DNA of 12,315 nucleotides, from contig PAUV01000099.1 in the NCBI GenBank assembly GCA_002712845.1, forward strand, positions 32,630 through 44,944, written 5' to 3'. The notes beneath the pieces are model-generated. The model did not search any database and was not told the DNA's origin. It worked only from the letters and a program-made list of their open reading frames with translations. Source of the DNA: Rhodopirellula sp. (GTDB taxonomy: Bacteria; Planctomycetota; Planctomycetia; Pirellulales; Pirellulaceae). A program made the translations under genes and the position numbers. Positions 1-7,130 of the stretch are shown here, piece after piece; position 1 is the first letter of the stretch, and each line of letters starts with the position of its first letter.

Positions 1-633
1 TTATTTGATGGCAAAAGCCTGAAAGACTGGAAAAATGGTGAGCGGTGGGAAGTCAAAGACGGGGTCGCTTATTCCGGAAAAGGGAAAATCGTATCCAACC
101 AATCATTTGGTGATTGCCAACTTCACCTTGAGTGGACAGCTCCTGTCCCTGTCAAAGGTAATGGCCAGGGTCGCGGCAACAGTGGCATATTCCTGATGGA
201 TCGCTACGAGATTCAGGTGCTCGATTCCTACGACAACGCTACTTACTTTGATGGACAAGCGGGCGCGATTTACAAGCAAACGCCACCTGCTGTCAATGCA
301 ATGCGTCCTCCGGGGCAATGGAACACCTATGACATTTTCTGGACTGCGCCACGCTTCGACGATGATGGCAAACTAGTGTCGCCCGCTTACATCACTGCGA
401 TTCATAATGGTGTCCTGATCCTGAATCACTTTGAGCTCAAAGGAGACACACCGTACGATCGCCCCCCCGCCTACAAGCAGCATCCACCCACGGGACCGAT
501 CTCGATTCAGGATCACGGAAACCCAGTTGGCTTCCGAAACATTTGGGTGAGAAATTTCACACCTGCTGAAGGTAAACAGGTCCGCAAGCCATTCATTCGT
601 AACGGCAAAAAAGAAACGCCGATCGAGGACTGA
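1..633 (+). CDS. DUF1080 / 3-keto-disaccharide hydrolase-like protein, 3' part
   Basis: The reading frame is open from the first base, so the start and any signal peptide lie outside the window; 210 codons are visible before the TGA stop. The translation begins with [10 protein letters not shown], the typical opening of the DUF1080 domain (PF06439, 3-keto-disaccharide hydrolase, a concanavalin/LamG-like beta sandwich). It continues with other hallmarks: [28 protein letters not shown], a [13 protein letters not shown] segment, and QDHGNP followed by FRNIWVR near the end. The domain is therefore nearly complete, followed by a basic tail of about 20 residues. Family members in planctomycetes are usually exported and are thought to act on oxidised disaccharides or related glycans; the actual substrate cannot be read from the sequence. 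The gene ends in a strong intrinsic terminator and faces the convergent pheT. Confidence 0.9.
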   Translation, partial: LFDGKSLKDWKNGERWEVKDGVAYSGKGKIVSNQSFGDCQLHLEWTAPVPVKGNGQGRGNSGIFLMDRYEIQVLDSYDNATYFDGQAGAIYKQTPPAVNAMRPPGQWNTYDIFWTAPRFDDDGKLVSPAYITAIHNGVLILNHFELKGDTPYDRPPAYKQHPPTGPISIQDHGNPVGFRNIWVRNFTPAEGKQVRKPFIRNGKKETPIED

Positions 634-669
634 TCCGACCGGCAGTCACGCTGCACTGAGAACTTTCGA

Positions 670-698
670 CTGGCCGGCTCATGCCGGCCAGTTTTTTT
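670..698 (+). terminator. Intrinsic terminator of the DUF1080 gene
   Basis: A perfect 9-bp GC-rich stem (CTGGCCGGC at 670-678 pairing with GCCGGCCAG at 683-691) closes a TCAT loop. Seven T residues follow directly (692-698). It lies 36 bases after the stop of the upstream gene. The T-tract runs into the reverse-complemented stop codon of pheT (697-699), so the same hairpin lies just downstream of pheT on the other strand. In that direction it lacks a trailing T-tract and would terminate poorly. Confidence 0.9.
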
Positions 699-2760
699 AT
701 GAAAGCAACTCTGCAGACAATTGATCCCGGCAGGCACCAATCACCTGCCCCACCAAGTCATCTGCTTGCTGTCCACTCAAAGTCGCCTCGTGACTTTGCA
801 ATTCCACACTCATCAGAACACGCTTGCGATCCTTGCCATCTTTCTTTTCGTCTCGGTACGTTTCGCGATAAGTCACTCCGGCAAGCTCAGATCCAACGGC
901 GGCACGAACAACATGCTCCATATCACTCCAACGCACTGATTCAGCAACGACAAAATTCAAATCCCTCTGAATCGATGGGAAAGAGCTGACCGATTTTTGC
1001 TGCGGCACAAGTTGTGATTTTTCGAGCAGCTCTGGCAAGTCAAGTTCAGCCACAACAACCGGGCCAGTTATCTTCCACTGCTTCAGTGTCTTTTCATCAA
1101 CGGTGCCCAAATAACCGACAGCGGTATCGCCCAGAACCAACTGCACACACTGCCCCGGCACAAATCCAGCCCGTTCCACGACTGACACCTGCAACGAGTG
1201 CTCAATCCCCAATCGCTGACACAAAGTTTCTACAACGCCCTTAAATTCAAAAAAGTCACGTCCGGCAATGAGTCCCAACGAGTACTGCTCGGCGGGCAAC
1301 GCGCTATCGGCGTCATTGGGCAGATAGATATGAGCAATTTCGAACAGGTCAGCCTCCAAACTGGCCGCAGCCCAGTTCTTGGCCCGACCTTCAACCAGGC
1401 TCGGCAGCAACGTTCGGCGAAGCCGTCGTGCTCCCTTCAGCATCGGTGTTTCACTTTCCAAGGCAGGACGATCTGTCCATGGGCTGAGGGATTCGTCGAG
1501 TCTTTGCGTGACAATACTGGGCGTCATCGCTTCGCTGAGACCTGCTGCGGTCATCACCTGACGAATTCGTTCCATCGCGGTGTCGAAATCCCGCTTGGAA
1601 CTGGGAGCCACTGGGATCGGGGCATCCTCAGGAATTTTTTCATAGCCGTAAATTCGTGCAACTTCTTCAATCAAGTCAGCTTCACGTGTCAAATCATGCC
1701 GCCAAGTAGGAGGCACGTACAATTTTCCGGACGTCGCATCGAGATCACCTGTTTGGGCTTCGCATCCAAGTGCAACAAGGATTCGTGTTACCTCTTCGGT
1801 ATCAATTTTGATACCCAGAATTCGCTCCAACTGACTTGATCGCAACACAACAGGTTGGCGGGGATTGATGTCTGCTGCAGTGTCAATGATTCCACTGACA
1901 ACCTCGCCACCTGCGAGGTCGACGATCATTTCACACACTCGTTGACTGGCCCATTCGACACACATCGGATCCACTTTCCGTTCGAACCGGTAGGATGACG
2001 GACTATGCAACTTTAACCTTCTTGCGGTACGTCTCACCGACAGCGGCGTGAATACGGCGGACTCAATCACCAGATCACGGGTTGAATCACTCACCTCTGA
2101 CACTGCTCCGCCCATGACGCCGGCGACAGCCGAGGCTTGGTTCGCATCAGCAATGACACAAGTTGTCTCATCTAACTCGTACTGACGATGATCAATGGCA
2201 TCGATCTTCTCGCCTTTGTGCCCCGGCCTGACAATGATCTGCGATCCATCGACCTTGGCATAATCAAAAGCATGCAGAGGCTGACCGCATTCCATCAGCA
2301 CATAATTGGTCGCATCGACGACGTTGTTGATACTCTGATACTGCTCGATACTACCATCGAGTTTGCGTTTCCAAAAAACTGACTGCAGGGCCTCAACCAA
2401 CCAGTCTGGACTGGCTCCCACCTGAACTCCCTGAATTACCCGAGCGGTATACCGTGGACAAGCTTCTTCAAACTGGTTTTCGACGGTAAGCAAGGAATCA
2501 ATGCTCTGCTCGGAACACTTCAGACTTGGCTGAGGCTTGCACGTCGGCAACCCGTACAAGACACCGACTTCACGTGCGACACCAATGTGTCCCAAGCAAT
2601 CACCACGATTACTCGTCACTTCCAGGTCAATCACCACATCCTCGTTGATGAGATCGGTGCCCTCGTGATTCAGTCCGGACAGGCTGAGACGTTGAGCCAA
2701 TTCTTCGTGACTCATCGGCAGGTCAACGTACTTCGTCAGCCATTTCAGAGATACAAGCAT
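697..2760 (-). CDS. pheT: Phenylalanine--tRNA ligase beta subunit, short form
   Basis: This is the beta subunit of the alpha2-beta2 phenylalanyl-tRNA synthetase (EC 6.1.1.20), which charges tRNA-Phe in the cytoplasm and edits mischarged Tyr-tRNA. The chosen ATG gives 687 residues and starts with MLVSLKWL, matching the family N-terminus; an ATG 28 codons upstream adds residues unlike the family. Visible parts: N-terminal B1-type segment (about 1-35); TSNRGDCLGHIGVARE (49-64); B3/B4 editing domain (about 105-285) with NNVVDATNY and GQPLHAFDY; a YRFERKVDP stretch (257-265); B5 domain with WRHDLTREADLIEEVARIYGYE (353-374, acidic residues bind Mg); and a C-terminal FDX-ACB domain (about 593-686) with FPSIQRDL. 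The roughly 110-residue EMAP/OB tRNA-binding domain found in E. coli PheT (795 residues) is absent. No Shine-Dalgarno is evident, and pheS is not adjacent because a divergent sulfatase gene lies upstream. Confidence 0.95.
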   Translation of the reverse strand: MLVSLKWLTKYVDLPMSHEELAQRLSLSGLNHEGTDLINEDVVIDLEVTSNRGDCLGHIGVAREVGVLYGLPTCKPQPSLKCSEQSIDSLLTVENQFEEACPRYTARVIQGVQVGASPDWLVEALQSVFWKRKLDGSIEQYQSINNVVDATNYVLMECGQPLHAFDYAKVDGSQIIVRPGHKGEKIDAIDHRQYELDETTCVIADANQASAVAGVMGGAVSEVSDSTRDLVIESAVFTPLSVRRTARRLKLHSPSSYRFERKVDPMCVEWASQRVCEMIVDLAGGEVVSGIIDTAADINPRQPVVLRSSQLERILGIKIDTEEVTRILVALGCEAQTGDLDATSGKLYVPPTWRHDLTREADLIEEVARIYGYEKIPEDAPIPVAPSSKRDFDTAMERIRQVMTAAGLSEAMTPSIVTQRLDESLSPWTDRPALESETPMLKGARRLRRTLLPSLVEGRAKNWAAASLEADLFEIAHIYLPNDADSALPAEQYSLGLIAGRDFFEFKGVVETLCQRLGIEHSLQVSVVERAGFVPGQCVQLVLGDTAVGYLGTVDEKTLKQWKITGPVVVAELDLPELLEKSQLVPQQKSVSSFPSIQRDLNFVVAESVRWSDMEHVVRAAVGSELAGVTYRETYRDEKKDGKDRKRVLMSVELQSHEATLSGQQADDLVGQVIGACRDQLSAELLS

Positions 2761-2921
2761 GGAAAACGGGTTGATTGGTGGGAGAAATGATGAATCCAAC
2801 CCACAATCTATCGAAATGCAGGAAAACGCAATACCTCGGAACACTCTGCCAAAGAGAAAGACTAACTGAGCTAGAATGACGTCCGCAGTCCTCTCCCCCT
2901 TTTTCCAGCCGTGAAATCCTG
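2761..2921. other. Divergent intergenic region, pheT / sulfatase
   Basis: This 161-bp spacer separates the pheT start (minus strand) from the sulfatase start (plus strand), so it must hold promoters for both. A TAGAAT hexamer on the plus strand is annotated separately. I see no convincing -35/-10 pair for pheT, no T-box-like or attenuator structure, and no Shine-Dalgarno in front of either ATG. Confidence 0.6.
2872..2877 (+). promoter_or_regulatory. Candidate -10 element upstream of the sulfatase gene
   Basis: TAGAAT differs from the TATAAT consensus at one position and lies 44 bases before the sulfatase ATG. No good -35 hexamer is found at the usual spacing. The same TAGAATG string occurs at a comparable place before the zinc-ribbon membrane protein gene. 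This is a weak call from pattern and position only. Confidence 0.3.
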
Positions 2922-5120
2922 ATGTTTAGACGCCTCATCATCCTGCTTCCCGTCTTTTTTCCAGCTTTTTCGAGCTCACCCGCACTGTCTGGGGAACGCC
3001 CCAACATTTTGCTGATCATGGCGGATGATGTCGGGATTGAAGGGCTGGGCTGCTACGGAGGTGTCTCCTACAAAACACCCCACTTGGATCGAATGGCCGC
3101 TGCCGGTCTTCGATTTACCCGTGCCTACTCGCAACCGTTATGCACCCCGACTCGTGTCGAAATCATGACGGGACAATACAACCACCGGAACTGGAAGTAC
3201 TTTGGCATCCTGGATCCCAATCAGAAAACATTTGGTCATTACTTGAAAGATTCGGGGTACACGACGGGGATCTTTGGGAAGTGGCAGTTGCAATCCTATG
3301 ATCCGCCGGATCTGCCAGGTGCGTCCAACCGACGTGGGACGGGAATGCATGCCAAGGACGCAGGCTTTGACCGTTACTCACTTTTCCATGCGCTTCATAC
3401 GGAGGCCAAAGGATCCCGCTATACAAACCCAACCATACTTGAAGGTACAGCTGGCTCTGAGGGAGAACTGAAAACCTATCAAGGACAATTCGGCGAAGAT
3501 ATCTGGGTCGACCAAATTGTTGACTTCTTTGACGCCACCAAAGATCAACCAACCTTTGCCTACTATCCAATGGCCTTGCCCCACTGGCCTTTTGTCCCAA
3601 CCCCAGACACTCCTGGGTGGAACCCTGACAGCGAGCAATCCGAAGCACCTGAGTACATTGTGGACATGATCCAATACATGGATAAGTCAGTTGGATCACT
3701 TGTCGGCAAACTGGAGGCCAAAAAATTATTGGATAACACGGTCGTACTTTTCTACAGTGACAACGGCACCCACGCCAAAGTTGTCTCCCAAATGCAAGAT
3801 GGCAGACAGATTCAAGGTGGAAAAGCGAGCACACGACAGACAGGCATCCATGTCCCATTGATCGCCTACTGGCCCCAAAAGATCAAACCCGGGACAGATC
3901 ATGACCTCGTGGATGCTTCTGACTTTCTGCCCACTTTGATGGACTTGGCGGAACGAAATCTTCCAGAGGGATCTGTTACCGATGGCACCAGCTTCGCACA
4001 TCGCCTGTTTAACCAACCAGGCCCACAGCGGGATTCGGCTTTCTTCTGGTACGACTCACGTCCGGGCTGGGACAAAGAAAGATTTCGTCGTGAAGTGTTT
4101 GCGTTGAACAAGGATTTCAAACTCTATCGCAATGGCCGACTGTTTCGGCTGACAGATAAACCACTCGAGGAAATTGAAGTCAATCCGTTGGAGAAGAACA
4201 CTGCAGAAACGAAGGCACAAAAGGAACTAGCAGCATTCATTGAAAAAAACCTCGACAATGCCCAAGAACCCGAGTTGGTGAATGCCTACGGAGAGCCCGA
4301 ATTTGATCTGCTCTACCTTCCCGCCAGCAAACAGGAAACCAGTGATGTGACTCGCCGCATGCTGGCGACTGGAAAAGAGTTTTCCTACGGTGATCCCAAC
4401 ATTCCCCAACAGCGTCTTTGGATTTTCAACCCACTCGAGATTGCTGAGGATGAAAAGCGTCCGTGTGTCTTTTTCATTCATGGCGGAGGGTGGGGAGGTA
4501 CCCCCGAATCACTAGCTGCACAATGCCTCTATCTACAACGACGCGGATTCAATGCAGTCTCCATTCATTTCCGGAGTCCTGTAAAAAACGTGACGCCCCG
4601 GGATACTCTTGCCGACGCAAGGCTGGCCTACCGATGGATCATCGATCATGCAGACGAACATCACATTGACACAAATCAAATTTTCATTTCAGGAGGATCT
4701 GCAGGGGGACATCTTTCACTGGCATCACGAACCATTGACACCACCGGAAACGGTTTCGACCAACCAGAACCAGCAGGGCTGATCCTTTTCAACCCTGTGA
4801 TTGACTTGGTTGATGGCTGGTCCAATGGTCGCAGGAAGTGTTTGCAAGCAGGCATCGAACCTCGCGACTTTTCACCTGCTCATCATGTTCGACCAGGCCT
4901 GCCACCCATGCTCATTCTCAGCGGTTCCGACGACTCATTGATTCCACCCAAGTTGATCCATGACTTCCAGAAGCGTCTTACCGCTGTGGGTGGAAAGTCC
5001 CACTTCATCGAATACCCTGAAGCTGAGCATGGCTTTTTCAACTACGGCAGAGAAAGAAACCAATACTTTCAATGGACGATGTGGGAGATGGAAAATTTTC
5101 TGCGGCAGCACATTCGTTAA
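2922..5120 (+). CDS. Secreted sulfatase fused to a C-terminal alpha/beta-hydrolase esterase
   Basis: This 732-residue two-domain enzyme probably removes sulfate and acyl esters from polysaccharides outside the cytoplasm. A signal peptide (about 1-23) ends near ALSG. The sulfatase domain (about 25-445) opens with PNILLIMADD (metal ligands D35, D36). It has C74-T-P-T-R78, the Cys-type C-x-P-x-R motif that is converted to formylglycine, plus K120 in GKW, H221 in ALPHW, D280-N281 in YSDNG and K301 in GGK. Position 122, usually His in GKWH, is Gln. After a short linker, the second domain (about 455-732) looks like an HSL/BD-FAE-type esterase: oxyanion motif HGGGW (520-524), nucleophile S593 in GGSAGG, an acidic residue at D670 or D671 in GSDDSLIPP, and H703 in AEHGFF. 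One uninterrupted frame encodes both parts. The substrate is unknown. Activation would need a formylglycine-generating enzyme encoded elsewhere. The start is chosen for the signal peptide; it has no clear Shine-Dalgarno. Confidence 0.93.
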   Translation: MFRRLIILLPVFFPAFSSSPALSGERPNILLIMADDVGIEGLGCYGGVSYKTPHLDRMAAAGLRFTRAYSQPLCTPTRVEIMTGQYNHRNWKYFGILDPNQKTFGHYLKDSGYTTGIFGKWQLQSYDPPDLPGASNRRGTGMHAKDAGFDRYSLFHALHTEAKGSRYTNPTILEGTAGSEGELKTYQGQFGEDIWVDQIVDFFDATKDQPTFAYYPMALPHWPFVPTPDTPGWNPDSEQSEAPEYIVDMIQYMDKSVGSLVGKLEAKKLLDNTVVLFYSDNGTHAKVVSQMQDGRQIQGGKASTRQTGIHVPLIAYWPQKIKPGTDHDLVDASDFLPTLMDLAERNLPEGSVTDGTSFAHRLFNQPGPQRDSAFFWYDSRPGWDKERFRREVFALNKDFKLYRNGRLFRLTDKPLEEIEVNPLEKNTAETKAQKELAAFIEKNLDNAQEPELVNAYGEPEFDLLYLPASKQETSDVTRRMLATGKEFSYGDPNIPQQRLWIFNPLEIAEDEKRPCVFFIHGGGWGGTPESLAAQCLYLQRRGFNAVSIHFRSPVKNVTPRDTLADARLAYRWIIDHADEHHIDTNQIFISGGSAGGHLSLASRTIDTTGNGFDQPEPAGLILFNPVIDLVDGWSNGRRKCLQAGIEPRDFSPAHHVRPGLPPMLILSGSDDSLIPPKLIHDFQKRLTAVGGKSHFIEYPEAEHGFFNYGRERNQYFQWTMWEMENFLRQHIR

Positions 5121-5336
5121 ATAAGAGTCTGGACCACAAATTACGCAAAATCCTGAAAACAAGGAAACGTGGCATGCATCCCTGCCAAACTATCATCCTG
5201 ATCGGCAGATCAACCACGATAGAAAACTTTTTTCGGATCATCCAATAGGCGACTGCCGTCTCCAGCAAATTGTTGGATAGAATGTGTCGATCAGTTTTCT
5301 CTTGTCACGATTCTGACATGTCTCCCGGGAATCGCC
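5121..5336. other. Intergenic spacer, sulfatase / zinc-ribbon protein
   Basis: This 216-bp spacer separates two plus-strand genes and shows no coding potential I trust. A small TGATC/GATCA hairpin (5199-5212) and a run of six T residues (5228-5233) are too far apart for an ordinary terminator. A TAGAAT hexamer (5278-5283) is a candidate -10 for the next gene, which suggests separate transcription from the sulfatase gene. Confidence 0.5.
5278..5283 (+). promoter_or_regulatory. Candidate -10 element upstream of the zinc-ribbon membrane protein gene
   Basis: TAGAAT lies 53 bases before the GTG start and is followed by G, as in the copy before the sulfatase gene. No strong -35 partner is visible; CTGCCG at 5253-5258 would leave a 19-base spacer. 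Low confidence. Confidence 0.3.
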
Positions 5337-6971
5337 GTGCCGAAATCGCTCCAATGCCCCCGATGCAACGGTTCAGTATCAATTACTGAAAGTGCAGCCG
5401 GAAAACGCGTTAAATGCCCTCACTGCGAGCAGAACTTTCTTGCTCCAGGAATCACTGCCGACAGCAGCAAGGAAGATGAGGATGATTGGCTAACGTTGAG
5501 CGACTCGCCTACACCCACACCCTCATCACTGACAGGCCCGACGTCCCCCGATTCCCAACCACCCGGCTCACCAGTTCCTTCGGAAATGATGCCCCAAGAC
5601 GATGCCCCGTTGTCTCATGATGACGACGCCTTTTTTTCTGAATCTTCACTCCCACCCATCGAGTCGCCCGATGCCTCTGCTGCGAATCATCCCAACGCTG
5701 GTGGTGTTGCATCACAAACGAGTGTAAATAGTCTCGGGCCTGACATTTCAGCCGCAGATGAAGAACTTCTTGCCCAGTTTACCGACACCTCCATGCAGGC
5801 TTCGGATTCCAAGCCACCAGTGAAGAAGAATGCATTAGATGCAATTCGATCATTGGGCGCTTCCGCAACAACCATGGGCAGCGGCTCTAACCCCAGTCCC
5901 TCCGCCGCTCCGCAAGCTGCCCCCGTTGAGTACGAATCTGAATTTCGCGTGACGTGTAAAACGTGCGGAACGATCATGTACGCGAAGGCAGTCAACAGCG
6001 GCAAGACGACCAAGTGCAGTGATTGTTACTCCGAAATCATCATCCCCAAGGCTCCCAAGATCCGGAAGAAAACGGAGATCGACATCGCAAATGCTGAAAC
6101 CTTCAGTCTTGGTCAAAATACTTCAGAGGCAAAAAGCACACCGGACCCCTTTAAAAAATCAGCTGATGCGTTGCTGGCCGAGGCCTCCCGGCAAGAAGAA
6201 GACGAATCGCCGCCGATCTATGAGGACACCCCAAATGTTCTTGAATGGATCAAGAATGTCTTTGGTATTTTCAAGGACCCTGGTGTCATCATGCACTGGG
6301 TCATTTTGTCAGTGGCTGCCGCGATCCCAACCGCTTTGCTACTTTCCATCGAGCAGGAATCACTGCAATTGCTACTGAGCGTCGGGATGATGATCGGCGG
6401 CGTTCTACTGGGTGCAATAACCGTCAGTTGTGCATTCGCAATTTTACTGTCAGTCGCCAATGACCATGAGCAAGTTGAAGATTGGCCCAGCACCGATGTT
6501 TTCCAATGGCTCGACCAATTAGTCTTGGTGCTGAGCGCAGCTGGCTTGGTTGCAATTCCGATGTGGACCATTTGTTACCTCACAGATTCCACAGGCCTGC
6601 TCGGGATCGCACTCGTCATGTTTTCGATTTATCTATTGTTGCCTTTCATCTTGTTGTCCATGCTCGACATGGGAAGCGTCTTCACACCGTTCTCACCTGA
6701 ACTTGCCCGTAGTGTTTCAAAGTGCCAGGAAGAATGGGGCGGTTTCTACTTTTCGTCTGGCTTGCTCTTTGCCGCGCTGTTTCTTTTCATTGCAATGGCG
6801 TCCTCGATAGCAGGAAGCTTGGGCATCGTGGCTTCCATCACCCTCAGCATCTTCACCACATTCACTTACTTTGGAATGATGGGGCGTCTGGCCTACACCG
6901 TTGGCCAAAGCGTAAATGCACCACCTAAGAAAAATGACATTGACCGTAGTCGGCCAACGGATCCCCGATAA
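5337..6971 (+). CDS. Membrane protein with two MJ0042-type zinc ribbons, function unknown
   Basis: This 544-residue protein starts with GTG; a GGGA (5327-5330) six bases upstream is a weak ribosome-binding site, and no in-frame ATG precedes it. The N-terminus is a four-cysteine zinc ribbon (C7-P-R-C10 and C27-P-H-C30) resembling the MJ0042 finger-like domain common in planctomycete proteins. A long Pro/Ser/Asp/Glu-rich linker, probably disordered (about 40-200), leads to a second ribbon (C207-K-T-C210 and C227-S-D-C230). A charged stretch follows, then about six hydrophobic segments (roughly 318-336, 345-370, 392-412, 418-440, 472-490, 493-515) and a short polar tail. No signal peptide is visible, so the ribbons probably face the cytoplasm. 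I recognise no catalytic motif. It stands alone between the sulfatase gene and the convergent topoisomerase operon, so the neighbours do not suggest a role. Confidence 0.88.
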   Translation: MPKSLQCPRCNGSVSITESAAGKRVKCPHCEQNFLAPGITADSSKEDEDDWLTLSDSPTPTPSSLTGPTSPDSQPPGSPVPSEMMPQDDAPLSHDDDAFFSESSLPPIESPDASAANHPNAGGVASQTSVNSLGPDISAADEELLAQFTDTSMQASDSKPPVKKNALDAIRSLGASATTMGSGSNPSPSAAPQAAPVEYESEFRVTCKTCGTIMYAKAVNSGKTTKCSDCYSEIIIPKAPKIRKKTEIDIANAETFSLGQNTSEAKSTPDPFKKSADALLAEASRQEEDESPPIYEDTPNVLEWIKNVFGIFKDPGVIMHWVILSVAAAIPTALLLSIEQESLQLLLSVGMMIGGVLLGAITVSCAFAILLSVANDHEQVEDWPSTDVFQWLDQLVLVLSAAGLVAIPMWTICYLTDSTGLLGIALVMFSIYLLLPFILLSMLDMGSVFTPFSPELARSVSKCQEEWGGFYFSSGLLFAALFLFIAMASSIAGSLGIVASITLSIFTTFTYFGMMGRLAYTVGQSVNAPPKKNDIDRSRPTDPR

Positions 6972-7130
6972 GAGGGGAAACATTGCAGAGGACAACCCAG
7001 TCGGCCACGCGTGCAGGCAACGCAATACGCGAAGTCAATATCGCACGAGAAGGCAATGACATGACAGGCGTACGGTCACCTCAAACGTCTTCACGGGGTG
7101 ACTTGAACCGACGTCAACACGGCCGAATGC
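6972..7130. other. Convergent spacer, zinc-ribbon protein / topoisomerase subunit B
   Basis: This 159-bp region lies between two convergent stop codons. It holds a 6-bp inverted repeat (GTCACC 7075-7080 and GGTGAC 7097-7102) with a 16-base loop and no T-tract on either side, so I do not call it a terminator. Nothing else is recognisable. Confidence 0.5.

Noticed and set aside
1198..1839. A 213-codon plus-strand open frame inside pheT
   Set aside because: It lies entirely antisense to a well-supported conserved gene and its translation has no recognisable domain.
2761..2844. A 28-codon N-terminal extension of pheT starting at an ATG at 2844
   Set aside because: The added residues do not resemble PheT, while MLVSLKWL at 2760 matches the family start.
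2723..3019. A 98-codon minus-strand open frame spanning the pheT/sulfatase spacer
   Set aside because: It overlaps the conserved starts of both genes and has no recognisable features.
3163..3858. A 231-codon minus-strand open frame inside the sulfatase gene
   Set aside because: It is antisense to the conserved sulfatase core. Its Cys/Trp/Arg-rich translation is typical of shadow frames.
5199..5233. Hairpin TGATC-GGCA-GATCA followed by a T-run as a sulfatase terminator
   Set aside because: The stem is 5 bp and AT-containing, and the T-run begins 15 bases after the stem, too far for an intrinsic terminator.
7075..7102. Inverted repeat GTCACC/GGTGAC as a possible terminator between convergent genes
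   Set aside because: The stem is only 6 bp with a 16-base loop and has no T-tract on either strand.
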